From: Methanobacterium sp.
GTDB lineage: Archaea > Methanobacteriota > Methanobacteria > Methanobacteriales > Methanobacteriaceae
Reading direction: 5' to 3'
DNA length: 64,000 nt
NCBI GenBank assembly: GCA_016222945.1
Contig: JACRPY010000004.1
Location: 310,001-374,000, forward strand
Below the pieces are notes generated by a model. It was not told the origin of the DNA. It did not search any database and worked only from the letters and a program-made list of their open reading frames with translations. The position numbers and the translations under genes were made by a program. Shown here piece after piece: positions 1 to 8,224 of this stretch; positions within the stretch are counted from its first letter, which is position 1, and every line of letters begins with the position of its first letter.

Positions 1-1
1 T

Positions 2-106
2 AATCACACCATAGCACTTCTTACCTTTGTTGCATCAACTGTCATAATAACTATGATACTTTTAAGGGCCATAATAAGGCTTGAAGAGATGGGGGCAAAA
101 GTTTGA
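2..106 (+). CDS. ehaE: EhaE, C-terminal end (partial)
   Basis: The first codons of the window read through in one frame for 34 residues to a TGA at 104-106. The peptide is a hydrophobic segment (VASTVIITMILLRAII) followed by a charged tail, so it is the last membrane helix of a small integral membrane protein. The next gene starts on TTG 103-105, overlapping the stop by three bases, which is typical of translational coupling inside the eha operon. By gene order this should be EhaE, a membrane subunit of energy-converting hydrogenase A. The start lies outside the window, so the identity rests on position, not on a recognised motif. Confidence 0.6.
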   Translation, partial: NHTIALLTFVASTVIITMILLRAIIRLEEMGAKV

Positions 107-612
107 AGAGTCTAGGTAGAATTTTAAATGATCTGGCAAATCCCGATAATATCCCTCGGCTTTTTTCATTGGTATTAGGAATAATTCTTTTAGCAGGTTT
201 TTTAGTGCCATTTGCATTGAATGACCATCAAATATATCCAAGACCAGAGCCACAGAACCAGATTAATTCTGGTGATCCTCTTGCACCCTATAATAGGGGC
301 GGAGAAGTGATTGCAGGTTGGGGTATTAATGGTAATTTTCTTATAGAGCCAGGAACTACTGAAGCCCAATATCCTCAATTTTCAGTTAATGTAGGTAAGA
401 TAACAGGTTATCTGTCTCCAATGGCCATAACTGTAAAAGACACCACTCTTTATTATGGTACTTCAATTTATTCATCCCCTGGTGGTTTAATAGATGAAAT
501 ATTGTATTATACAAGGGGTTTTGACACTATTTTAGAGTCATCTATTTTGATGATGGCATTTGTAGTGGCTTCATGGGTTGCACTTAACTTTACAATGAGG
601 AGGGAAGAATAG
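103..612 (+). CDS. ehaF: EhaF, membrane subunit of energy-converting hydrogenase A
   Basis: 169 residues from a TTG start that overlaps the previous stop. There is one hydrophobic helix at about residues 18-40, a polar loop of about 95 residues rich in Gly, Pro and Tyr, and a second helix near 137-162. This fits a small integral membrane subunit with an exposed middle domain. It sits directly before EhaG and overlaps it by one base (TAGTG). The name follows the eha order in Methanobacteriales (F of about 170 residues, then G of about 228 and H of about 223). Eha couples ion flow across the membrane to reduction of low-potential ferredoxin by H2. The role of this subunit inside the complex is not established. 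Confidence 0.75.
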   Translation: MKSLGRILNDLANPDNIPRLFSLVLGIILLAGFLVPFALNDHQIYPRPEPQNQINSGDPLAPYNRGGEVIAGWGINGNFLIEPGTTEAQYPQFSVNVGKITGYLSPMAITVKDTTLYYGTSIYSSPGGLIDEILYYTRGFDTILESSILMMAFVVASWVALNFTMRREE

Positions 613-1298
613 TGTCAGGCGCTGAAGTTTTAGTACCTACAGTCGTTCCCCAAGTTGTTGTTTCCCTTTATCAGCCAGCAATTATTGTTGGATTACTAAC
701 AGGTTTTATAGGTCTTCTGGGAATAGCTTTCAAGAAGGGCGATTTATCTGCTTTGATACTTACAGATATTGTAGGTCTTGCAATGTTGCTCATTGTTGCA
801 GCTGTGGCTACTGATTTAGCAGAGGCATTAATATTACCAGGATTAGTTGTTGAATTAGCAGAAATCCTTGCAATTTCAGAAATACTTATGAGCAGAGAAA
901 TGAGGAAAAATGGAAAACCAGCAGAAATGATTCCGCTTCCTTTATCACTGGATATGGAAATTCTGGACACTGCACCAACTTTCCTTGCAATACTACTCAT
1001 AGCGTATGGTGCGTTTCTCACAGGTTTTACAGGAGGGGCTGTTGCAGGGGTAGGAATACTCTTTTATGTGCTCTCTAAAACAATTAGGGGAGTTCCTTCA
1101 AGTATTTGGGAAGGTGTTGCAGGAGCATCTGGTATAGCATGGTGTTTATGGATAGCTGGATTCTTGTTATTCTTTGTAACTCCTCAATACTGGTTATTAG
1201 GTTTATTTATGTCTGCATGTGGAATACTTGTAAAAGTAGCAGCAAAAGCAGGACTTATAGGTATTATGGGTAGGGAAGAATTTAAAAGACAAAAATGA
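612..1298 (+). CDS. ehaG: EhaG, membrane subunit of energy-converting hydrogenase A
   Basis: 228 residues starting with GTG at 612, one base into the preceding stop codon; the purine-rich GAGGAGGGAAG just upstream serves as ribosome binding site. The protein is almost wholly hydrophobic, with about six membrane helices and a short cytoplasmic basic loop near residues 95-103 (REMRKNGK). In other energy-converting hydrogenases and complex I relatives, subunits of this kind belong to the membrane arm. Length and position match EhaG. There are no redox motifs, so it should carry no cofactor itself. Confidence 0.78.
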   Translation: MSGAEVLVPTVVPQVVVSLYQPAIIVGLLTGFIGLLGIAFKKGDLSALILTDIVGLAMLLIVAAVATDLAEALILPGLVVELAEILAISEILMSREMRKNGKPAEMIPLPLSLDMEILDTAPTFLAILLIAYGAFLTGFTGGAVAGVGILFYVLSKTIRGVPSSIWEGVAGASGIAWCLWIAGFLLFFVTPQYWLLGLFMSACGILVKVAAKAGLIGIMGREEFKRQK

Positions 1299-1334
1299 TT
1301 ATTACACACTTAAAATGATATGGAGTAACTAAAA

Positions 1335-2006
1335 ATGGATATAGCAACATTAAGTGGACAGTTATTTGGTTACATACCCTTAGGAGACATTGTGCTTTAT
1401 TTTACCCCATTTAATCTGTTCTTATTTGGAGGAGCACTGTTATTCACGCTTCTTATAGCATTAAGTAATACAGAAACTCAAGTAGAGGCTAGATTTGGCT
1501 CCCTAAAGGATAATGAAGTAAAGGTTGATAAAGGCGAGTTTAAAATAAGGAGATTTCTTGCAATTGTATGTGGTCTTGCAACAGCAGGAGCAATGATAAC
1601 TGGAGATCTTTTCAATTTCACATTGTTTGTAACATTAATTGGTATAGTTAATTTAGGATTAGTAGCAGCTGTAAAACAGGTAGATGTTTTAGATTCAGCA
1701 TTTCAATATGGTATAATTGCAATGATCGCGTCTCTCCCTTTGTTTGGAGGTGCTGCGACAATTCTTGCTGCTACAGGTACTTTAAGTTTGTTTGAAATCG
1801 CTAAATTACAATTTGTAACTCCTATGATGCAATTTGCTTCAATATTGCTTTTAATGGGTATTGCTGGTGAAACAGGCATTGCACCATTTTATGCAACAAA
1901 AGCAGAAATGTTTAGAACTGCAGGTTCTCCATTTTTAGTTATAATACATTTAAGTTCATTACTTGTAATTATAAGAGCAATTGAAATATTGCTAATAATC
2001 AATTAA
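1335..2006 (+). CDS. ehaH: EhaH, antiporter-like membrane subunit of energy-converting hydrogenase A
   Basis: 223 residues with GGAG about ten bases before the ATG. It is a multi-helix membrane protein with a charged cytoplasmic loop near residues 48-72 and a run of helices containing TAGAMITGDLFNFTLFV and, near the end, GETGIAPFYATKAEMF. The latter resembles the proton-channel helices of NuoL/NuoM-type antiporter subunits, in shortened form. Eha is known to have two conserved membrane subunits, one of this type and one NuoH-like. It would form part of the ion path that drives ferredoxin reduction. Only the family resemblance is visible here; whether H+ or Na+ is moved cannot be read from the sequence. 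Confidence 0.78.
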   Translation: MDIATLSGQLFGYIPLGDIVLYFTPFNLFLFGGALLFTLLIALSNTETQVEARFGSLKDNEVKVDKGEFKIRRFLAIVCGLATAGAMITGDLFNFTLFVTLIGIVNLGLVAAVKQVDVLDSAFQYGIIAMIASLPLFGGAATILAATGTLSLFEIAKLQFVTPMMQFASILLLMGIAGETGIAPFYATKAEMFRTAGSPFLVIIHLSSLLVIIRAIEILLIIN

Positions 2007-2035
2007 CCATTTTAAAGGATTAATCAGGTGAAACA

Positions 2036-2251
2036 ATGAATAGGCAGGGTATAATCAGCTCAATAATATTTATAATTTCTTTAGGTAGCATAATATATGC
2101 ATTAGTATTTAATCCAGTTGAGTGGATGGTTTATGGAATTGCAATTGTTTCTATTCCCTTGAGCATACTTTCATTGGGATTAATTATCATGGCTAAAGCT
2201 AAAAAAGAAGAGGAAGAAGATAGAAGGAAAGAACCCTTCATCGGATATTAA
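2036..2251 (+). CDS. ehaI: EhaI, small membrane subunit of energy-converting hydrogenase A
   Basis: 71 residues, ATG preceded by AGGTGA. Two hydrophobic helices span about residues 6-27 and 33-53, followed by a strongly charged tail (AKKEEEEDRRKEP) that should face the cytoplasm. Small two-helix proteins of this size occupy this place between EhaH and EhaJ in eha operons. No known motif is present, and the assignment depends on synteny. Confidence 0.7.
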   Translation: MNRQGIISSIIFIISLGSIIYALVFNPVEWMVYGIAIVSIPLSILSLGLIIMAKAKKEEEEDRRKEPFIGY

Positions 2252-2275
2252 TATGGAAGTTCAATCGGTGATCAA

Positions 2276-3139
2276 ATGAATCTAATGGCAAATATCCTAC
2301 TAAACGTTCTTATTGCATTTTTAATTGGAAGCTTGCTTCTTGGTTACTACAGAAAAGTAGTGGCAAGAGTACAGACAAGACCAGGGCCACCAATAATCCA
2401 GTATCTTTTACATTTACTTAAATTTTATATTAAAGAGTCATCTTTTCCTAAAACAGCAGCTATGCCATTTTATATTGGAATAGCGAGCATACTTATGGTT
2501 ATATGGATAACTGCAGTTATTGTAGGGCCTGTGATTCAAGGATCACTCTTAATTATATTTGCAGTATACGCACTTCATAAAATAGTAGAACATAACGCTG
2601 GTTCATCCTCAGGTTCGCCTTATGGTAAATTAAGCTGTGTTAGGGCAGTATATTCAGCGGCTGCAGAAGTTCCTCTTTTTGCTGTTCTTGTTATAATCTA
2701 TCTTAAAACAGGATCAATGGGAATCGGAGATATAATGAACTATCAGGCAGTACATGGTCCATTACTTTATAGTATACCTTTGGCAGCTGCCATGTTCATG
2801 GTTTTAATAGTTTCAAAAGCACAATATACTCCTTTTTCAATAACAAAAGGAAAAGATATTGTATCAGGATATGAAACTGAACACTTTGGTCTTTTACGCG
2901 GATATCTAATGATGTCTGAATCAATAATGTGGTACATGTTACTTTGGATATTCTTAACAGTATTCATAGGTGCATTGAATCCTGTTGGTTATATAATTGG
3001 AATGGTGCTAATTACTACGGCTGTAGCTTTTTTAAGTGCTACTTCGCCACTTTTAAACCCCAATCATTCCGTAGTACTTCAAATACTGTTTGCAATAATT
3101 GGTATTGTAGGTTCAATATTACTATTAAATGTATTTTAA
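2276..3139 (+). CDS. ehaJ: EhaJ, NuoH-like membrane subunit
   Basis: 287 residues starting at an ATG four bases after GGTGAT. This is the NuoH/HyfC-like subunit that anchors the hydrogenase module to the membrane. The first helix is followed by a conserved loop (RVQTRPGPPIIQYLLHLLKF), which corresponds to the quinone-site loop of complex I. A second family loop is near residues 200-222 (YETEHFGLLRGYLMMSES), similar to the EYSG-type loop of NuoH. About eight membrane helices are visible. It lies in the normal order between EhaI and EhaK. Confidence 0.82.
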   Translation: MNLMANILLNVLIAFLIGSLLLGYYRKVVARVQTRPGPPIIQYLLHLLKFYIKESSFPKTAAMPFYIGIASILMVIWITAVIVGPVIQGSLLIIFAVYALHKIVEHNAGSSSGSPYGKLSCVRAVYSAAAEVPLFAVLVIIYLKTGSMGIGDIMNYQAVHGPLLYSIPLAAAMFMVLIVSKAQYTPFSITKGKDIVSGYETEHFGLLRGYLMMSESIMWYMLLWIFLTVFIGALNPVGYIIGMVLITTAVAFLSATSPLLNPNHSVVLQILFAIIGIVGSILLLNVF

Positions 3140-3178
3140 TGTGTTAAATAATTTATATCTTTGAAAAGGAGAATAAAA

Positions 3179-3436
3179 ATGATGAAAGAAAGGGATACAC
3201 TTTTCCTAATTGCTCTCGTTGGATTTGGAGCTGTAATTATGAGTGGATTGGCTGTATTAAAGCAGTGGATTATTATACTTCCTTTAGCTTTAGCAATGGC
3301 TTTTTTAGCAGTTCTCTTATTCTATCAAAACAGAAAAAAAGCAATTCATATTTCAGAATCTCTTGAAAAATGGGCGTTTATAGCAGCCCTTATATTGTTC
3401 ATAGTGTCATTTATATTACTTTATAGGCCTGCCTGA
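3179..3436 (+). CDS. ehaK: EhaK, small membrane subunit of energy-converting hydrogenase A
   Basis: 85 residues. I place the start at ATG 3179 because AAAGGAG at about 3164-3170 lies at the right distance; an in-frame TTG at 3161 would fall before that site. A charged N-terminus (MMKERD) is followed by two close hydrophobic helices, a basic turn (NRKKA) and a final helix. It sits in the eha order between J and L. There is no recognisable domain, so the name rests on position. Confidence 0.68.
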   Translation: MMKERDTLFLIALVGFGAVIMSGLAVLKQWIIILPLALAMAFLAVLLFYQNRKKAIHISESLEKWAFIAALILFIVSFILLYRPA

Positions 3437-3447
3437 CTGGTGATAAC

Positions 3448-3771
3448 ATGGATCAGATAATTTACCTTGTATATATACTATCATTTGTAATCGGAATGAT
3501 TACAGGACTTTTACTCAGCTATAAAAAGTATACTGAGCCGTTTGTAAGCAAAAAAATCGATATAATAGCTCTTGTAATCTCCATAATTGGATGGATTTTA
3601 TTCTTAAATAGCCAAATTATAATAGTAATTCCACAATATATTTCCATTACCATAGGATTATTTTTAGTGGCGAATGTGTTAGGGATGAGACCAGGATATG
3701 GAAGATATGAGCTGGCCATTGGATTTGCAGTTTCTGGCATTATTTGGATTTTGGGGATGATTCTTTTATGA
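3448..3771 (+). CDS. ehaL: EhaL, small membrane subunit of energy-converting hydrogenase A
   Basis: 107 residues, with GGTGAT three bases before the ATG. Four hydrophobic helices are visible, with a short basic loop (SYKKYTEPFVSKK) after the first. Its stop overlaps the start of EhaM as ATGA. Position and size match EhaL of eha operons. No function beyond membership of the membrane arm can be supported. Confidence 0.7.
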   Translation: MDQIIYLVYILSFVIGMITGLLLSYKKYTEPFVSKKIDIIALVISIIGWILFLNSQIIIVIPQYISITIGLFLVANVLGMRPGYGRYELAIGFAVSGIIWILGMILL

Positions 3772-4169
3772 AAAACAATGATTTAGGAACAAATGATGAA
3801 TCATTAATGGAAATTCTAAAAGGAAGAATATTAAATAGTTATAGGTGGCAAGAAGATATAATAAAGCCATTTTCAGAAGAAATGAATATATCAACCGAAA
3901 CTCTGGAAAAAATATTAATGAAAAGATTGGACATGTCAAGCCTTGAAGCTTTACATCCACGTTTTGAACAATCTAAGTATCAGTGTATATTTGATAAAGC
4001 GCATTCAGACTTAAAAATATGCTGGCTTTCAGATATAATGGACATTCTATCTGAAGATGAAGCTAATGCAATAAAAAGTAAAATTGCAAAAGAAGTTGTA
4101 GAAGGTAAATCTTATGAAGATGCCATTACAGATGGCAAAAAAGAATTAATAGAATATCTAATGAGGTAA
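3768..4169 (+). CDS. ehaM: EhaM, hydrophilic subunit of energy-converting hydrogenase A
   Basis: 133 residues from ATG 3768, which overlaps the stop of EhaL (ATGA) and has GGGGATGA upstream. An ATG-less extension back to 3744 lies inside EhaL and is unlikely. The protein is soluble and charged, mostly helical by appearance, with no cysteine pairs that would bind a cluster (two isolated Cys only). It occupies the position of EhaM, just before the catalytic subunits. It is one of the hydrophilic subunits of Eha without a known biochemical role; an assembly or structural function is possible but not shown. Confidence 0.7.
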   Translation: MKNNDLGTNDESLMEILKGRILNSYRWQEDIIKPFSEEMNISTETLEKILMKRLDMSSLEALHPRFEQSKYQCIFDKAHSDLKICWLSDIMDILSEDEANAIKSKIAKEVVEGKSYEDAITDGKKELIEYLMR

Positions 4170-4173
4170 AGAA

Positions 4174-4623
4174 ATGTTAGATTCACTTAAAAGCATTATT
4201 AGAAAAAGCTCCATACATGCTTGTCTTATAAATACTGGAGGATGTAATGGGTGCGATATTGAAATAGTGGCCCTTTTATCTCCTCGTTATGATTTAGAAC
4301 AATATGGTATTTATTTCCATAATAACCCACGAGAGGCTGATGTAATACTTGTTACAGGTCCTGTAGCAGAGCAATGGAAAGAAAATCTTCAAAGAATTTA
4401 TGCAAAAGCTCCAGAACCAAAAATAGTTGTTTCTATTGGGGCATGCCCCTTAACAGGAAATGTTTATAACCAGGAAGGCTGTGCAATATATCCTCCGTTA
4501 AGTGATTTTATTCCAGTAGATGCATCAGTTCCAGGATGCCCACCAAGACCAACAGAAATATTAGCAGCTCTTTTAGCCGTTGGTCCTGACGCAATAGCAG
4601 CTAAAGGGAGGCAAAAAGAATGA
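4174..4623 (+). CDS. ehaN: EhaN, [NiFe]-hydrogenase small subunit
   Basis: 149 residues, with GAGGT before the start. This is the NuoB-like small subunit that carries the proximal [4Fe-4S] cluster. The four ligands are visible: Cys24 and Cys27 in GGCNGCD, Cys91 in GACPLTG and Cys122 in PGCPPRP. Its short length, with no N-terminal twin-arginine signal, is typical of energy-converting hydrogenases rather than uptake hydrogenases. The stop overlaps the start of the large subunit by four bases (ATGA), so the two subunits should be made in equal amounts. Together with EhaO it forms the H2-oxidising core that passes electrons to the polyferredoxins. Confidence 0.92.
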   Translation: MLDSLKSIIRKSSIHACLINTGGCNGCDIEIVALLSPRYDLEQYGIYFHNNPREADVILVTGPVAEQWKENLQRIYAKAPEPKIVVSIGACPLTGNVYNQEGCAIYPPLSDFIPVDASVPGCPPRPTEILAALLAVGPDAIAAKGRQKE

Positions 4624-5753
4624 TATTACCAATAGGACCAATTCATCCAGCTCTTAAAGAGCCTTTACGTTTAAAACTTCATACAAGAGGAGAAAAAGTT
4701 ATAGGTGCTGAAATTGACTATGGATATGTTTATAGAGGCATAGAGAAAGTAATGGAAGGAAAAACCTGGCAGAAATGTGTTTATTTATCCGAAAGAGTTT
4801 GTGGAATATGTTCATATATTCATACACAGACATTTGTGGAGACATTTGAAAAAATTGCAGGGGAAGAAGCTCCGTTACGTGCACAATATTTAAGGGTTAT
4901 TTCAAATGAATTAGATAGAATTCAGAGTCACTTACTCGCCAATTCAACATATTTCAATGTAATCGAGCATGAAACTCTCTTTATGTACATGCTTTCACTG
5001 CGAGAATTAGTTATGGATGCTATAGAACTATTAACTGGTAATAGAGTTCATATGGCATGGAATGTAGTTGGAGGGGTGCGTTTAGACGCTAAAGAAGTTC
5101 ATTTAAAAAGTATAATTGATCTTCTAGATAAACTTGAATCACAATATGCTAAATACCCTGAAATGTTTGAACACGGACCATTATTAGGCCTTAGATCAAA
5201 AGATGTAGGATATATGTCTGAAGAAGATGCAATTAAAGCCAGAGCTGTCGGTCCAATAGCAAGAGCGTCATCAGTAAAAGAGGATTTAAGGGCAAATAAG
5301 CCTGTTTATAGAGATAATTTTGATTTCAATGTAATCTGGCGAGATGAAGGAGATAATTTCGCGAGAACTATGAACAGGTTCGATGAAGTAACAGAATCTA
5401 TTAAAATCATTAGACAAGCTATAAATAACCTCCCTGAAGGTAAATTCCGTAAAAAAGTGGATATACCTGCAGGATATGCTGATAATAGAAATGAAGCACC
5501 AAGGGGTGAAGTGGCTTATATGATTGAAACAAACGGTAATTTAATTAAAAACATTTCTATAAGAACTCCAAGTATAATGAACATAGATGCATGTGCCCGA
5601 TACATGTTTAAGGACGTTTCAACTGTTGCAGATGCAATTGCAACTTATGCCAGTGTAGACCCATGTATAGCATGTACAGAAAGAGTTGTAATAGTGGATG
5701 AAAATGGTAAAACCTGTGAATTTAATGGTTTACAAGATGTAAAATCAATATAA
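4620..5753 (+). CDS. ehaO: EhaO, [NiFe]-hydrogenase large subunit
   Basis: 377 residues, starting inside the EhaN stop. Both nickel-binding cysteine pairs are present: RVCGIC with Cys61 and Cys64, and DPCIACTER with Cys349 and Cys352. The protein should therefore be a catalytically active H2-activating subunit and not a NuoD-type relic. After the arginine of DPCIACTER there are 22 further residues; in energy-converting hydrogenases the peptide after this arginine is normally removed by a maturation protease, and no such protease gene is visible nearby. The spacing to the following polyferredoxin gene is about 38 bases, with its own AGAGGA site. Confidence 0.93.
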   Translation: MILPIGPIHPALKEPLRLKLHTRGEKVIGAEIDYGYVYRGIEKVMEGKTWQKCVYLSERVCGICSYIHTQTFVETFEKIAGEEAPLRAQYLRVISNELDRIQSHLLANSTYFNVIEHETLFMYMLSLRELVMDAIELLTGNRVHMAWNVVGGVRLDAKEVHLKSIIDLLDKLESQYAKYPEMFEHGPLLGLRSKDVGYMSEEDAIKARAVGPIARASSVKEDLRANKPVYRDNFDFNVIWRDEGDNFARTMNRFDEVTESIKIIRQAINNLPEGKFRKKVDIPAGYADNRNEAPRGEVAYMIETNGNLIKNISIRTPSIMNIDACARYMFKDVSTVADAIATYASVDPCIACTERVVIVDENGKTCEFNGLQDVKSI

Positions 5754-5791
5754 TTTAAAATTACTCACTAAAAATTTTAAAGAGGATAATC

Positions 5792-6829
5792 ATGTCTTCA
5801 GTAATATGGTATTTATACGAATTTGCAAGAAAGGGATGGGTTGAAAACTTTGCAGGTGCTGCAACAAATAGAGAAACAGTAGAGGCACCTGATAGATTCA
5901 GGGATTTCCCTGAAGTTACAGAAGAGTTATGTATAGCTTGTGGTGCATGTACGGCAGCATGTCCTTCGCCAGCAGCAATAAAACTTGTAAGAACAAAAGA
6001 TAAGGATGCTGAAAATGGGGAAGGAATGACCTTTCCAGTCATAAATACCGATGCATGTATAAGATGTGGTTTCTGTGCAGAAGTATGTCCTACAGATCCA
6101 AAAACACTTAGAACTGGTGAAAGTCATTTAATCAGGGAAGAATTTACCATATTGCCTGCAGAAAAAATGTTTGTCATCGATGATTATCTTTGTATCCGCT
6201 GTAAAAAATGTATGAAAGCATGTAAAGTGGAGGGAGCTATTACTGAAGAAGATGGGAAAGTTATGGTAGACCAGTCTAAATGCATAGCATGTGGAGAATG
6301 TGCAAAAACATGCCCTGTAAAAGGTGCAATTAAAGGAATATATATTTCCAATGTTGAAGGACAAAAAGAAGTAATTAATCTGGTTGTACATGCTCTTGAA
6401 GATTATATTGAAGCTCGGCAAGATGAATTAAAGGGAATACCTGCAGAAAAGGTTGTAAAATTTGAAATGCCTGTAGCTGAGATTATGAAAGAAGCTAATG
6501 AGATTTTATCTGATGAAGAGATAGCAAGAGACATAGTTGAAAGAGTAACAGACAGACTTAAACTTAGAATTATTACATGGGATGATTCTATGTGCAACAA
6601 TTGCAGGTTATGTGTAGATGAATGCCCTTCAGGTGCAATTACATATGATAAAGAAAATGGTGTTCAAAGGGATAATAAAAAATGTCTGCGATGCACAACA
6701 TGTTATCAAACATGTCCATTTGGTGTTGCAGGCTCTTATGTTGCAAGATTCCTTCTTACAGAGACTGAATTAAAGGATGATGAGATTCTTGTAACTGTAA
6801 AACCAGCCCAATTACCGGTAAGGGGATGA
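5792..6829 (+). CDS. ehaP: EhaP, polyferredoxin with six [4Fe-4S] motifs
   Basis: 345 residues with AGAGGAT before the ATG. Six CxxCxxCxxxC motifs can be read in order: CIACGACTAACP, CIRCGFCAEVCP, CIRCKKCMKACK, CIACGECAKTCP, CNNCRLCVDECP and CLRCTTCYQTCP. A charged helical insert of about 75 residues separates the fourth and fifth motifs. The count agrees with the 6[4Fe-4S] polyferredoxin described for the eha operon of Methanothermobacter. It should conduct electrons from EhaN toward ferredoxin acceptors. The stop overlaps the next start (ATGATG). Confidence 0.92.
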   Translation: MSSVIWYLYEFARKGWVENFAGAATNRETVEAPDRFRDFPEVTEELCIACGACTAACPSPAAIKLVRTKDKDAENGEGMTFPVINTDACIRCGFCAEVCPTDPKTLRTGESHLIREEFTILPAEKMFVIDDYLCIRCKKCMKACKVEGAITEEDGKVMVDQSKCIACGECAKTCPVKGAIKGIYISNVEGQKEVINLVVHALEDYIEARQDELKGIPAEKVVKFEMPVAEIMKEANEILSDEEIARDIVERVTDRLKLRIITWDDSMCNNCRLCVDECPSGAITYDKENGVQRDNKKCLRCTTCYQTCPFGVAGSYVARFLLTETELKDDEILVTVKPAQLPVRG

Positions 6830-8187
6830 TGAAAATTCCTACAACTAAAACTGATAAAAAATCTTATAAACCACTTAGAGAAGTTGAAGTGGGATATGAA
6901 ATAGATGCAGCTAAATGTGAGCAATGTAAAGAAAGATCATGTCTTCAGGCATGTCCAGTAGAAGCAGTACATGAAATACCTCCAGATAAACATATAGAAA
7001 TTGATCATAAATGTTTTGGATGCATACTTTGCAGAGAAGCATGCCCCTATGACGCTATAAAAATGGAAACTACATTATCAGAGCCAATAAGGGAAAATAT
7101 ACCAAATATAAATCCTAAACTCTGCAGAAGATGTGGAGCATGTGTAGATGCATGTAGAACTGGTGCAATTCAACTTATATCTTCTGGTAGGGAAGAAGCC
7201 CACAGTGTGATAGATGAAGAAAAATGCGTTAAATGCGGTTACTGTGCTCGTGTTTGCCCTACAGAAGCTATAAAATACGGGGAAATTTTACCAAGGTCTG
7301 TAGTAGGTGGAAAAGCAGTAGCAGTAGACCAAAGAGATTGTATTGGATGTATGACATGTACAAGAGTATGTCCTTCAAAAGGAGCTATTAATGTAGGTAA
7401 TGTAAGTAAACTACCTTTCATTGATCCTTCATACTGCGCCCGGTGTGAAGAATGTATGGATGTATGTCCTTCGGCTGCAATTAAATACTCATCAAGAAAA
7501 AAGGCTTATGAAAACTTTGGTAAAATAAAAACAATGGAAATAGTCTCTGAACTTCTTGAAAAAGAGACAAAAAGACTTGCAAGTGATGCAGGCAAAATTG
7601 ATAGTATTTTAAATAGAATTTCTCGAAATATCAGCTATGAAAATACTGAAGAAGAGTTTGAAATTGATGTAACTGATAGATTAAAAGCAGAAATTGAAAG
7701 AGCTGTTGACGGAGACCTTGAAATTGAAGATATTCAATATATAATTGAAGGTACAGCTCCAAAAAGAAATATAGCTGTAATTGAAGATAATTGTATAGGG
7801 TGCACAGCATGCATGAATACATGTCCAGTTAACTGTATTGAGCTTGAAATGCCATCACCAGTCCATATTGGTGAAGAATGTGTTTATTGTGGAAAATGTG
7901 TTGAAGAATGTCAATTTGAGGCTATATCTCTTAAGGAAGAGTATTTTGATTCACGCAATGGCAGAATCTTTTATATAAGAAAGAGCCTAAAAGAGTCAAG
8001 AACAGGTGAAGTAGCTATTGACTCAAAAACATGTCAATTATGCGGAGTATGTATAAATAAATGTCCAGTTGATGCTATGGTCCTTGAAGATAACAAAATT
8101 ACAGTTGACAAAGATAAATGCATTGCATGTAATGAATGTGAACTTATATGTCCTGTAAAAGCTGTGAAATTAGAAATAAAACAATAA
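6826..8187 (+). CDS. ehaQ: EhaQ, polyferredoxin with ten [4Fe-4S] motifs
   Basis: 453 residues overlapping EhaP by four bases. Ten cluster motifs are visible. The first is atypical, with five residues between its second and third cysteines (CEQCKERSC then QACP); the others include CFGCILC, CRRCGAC, CVKCGYC, CIGCMTC, CARCEEC, CIGCTAC, CVYCGKC, CQLCGVC and CIACNEC. This matches the 10[4Fe-4S] polyferredoxin of eha operons. A helical acidic linker of roughly 100 residues lies between the sixth and seventh motifs. Most fourth cysteines are followed by proline, but the third (ACR) and eighth (ECQ) are not. It is probably an electron wire or reservoir for the hydrogenase. Confidence 0.92.
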   Translation: MMKIPTTKTDKKSYKPLREVEVGYEIDAAKCEQCKERSCLQACPVEAVHEIPPDKHIEIDHKCFGCILCREACPYDAIKMETTLSEPIRENIPNINPKLCRRCGACVDACRTGAIQLISSGREEAHSVIDEEKCVKCGYCARVCPTEAIKYGEILPRSVVGGKAVAVDQRDCIGCMTCTRVCPSKGAINVGNVSKLPFIDPSYCARCEECMDVCPSAAIKYSSRKKAYENFGKIKTMEIVSELLEKETKRLASDAGKIDSILNRISRNISYENTEEEFEIDVTDRLKAEIERAVDGDLEIEDIQYIIEGTAPKRNIAVIEDNCIGCTACMNTCPVNCIELEMPSPVHIGEECVYCGKCVEECQFEAISLKEEYFDSRNGRIFYIRKSLKESRTGEVAIDSKTCQLCGVCINKCPVDAMVLEDNKITVDKDKCIACNECELICPVKAVKLEIKQ

Positions 8188-8224
8188 ATATCTATTTATT
8201 TTTTTAGATTGAGGAGGAACTAAA

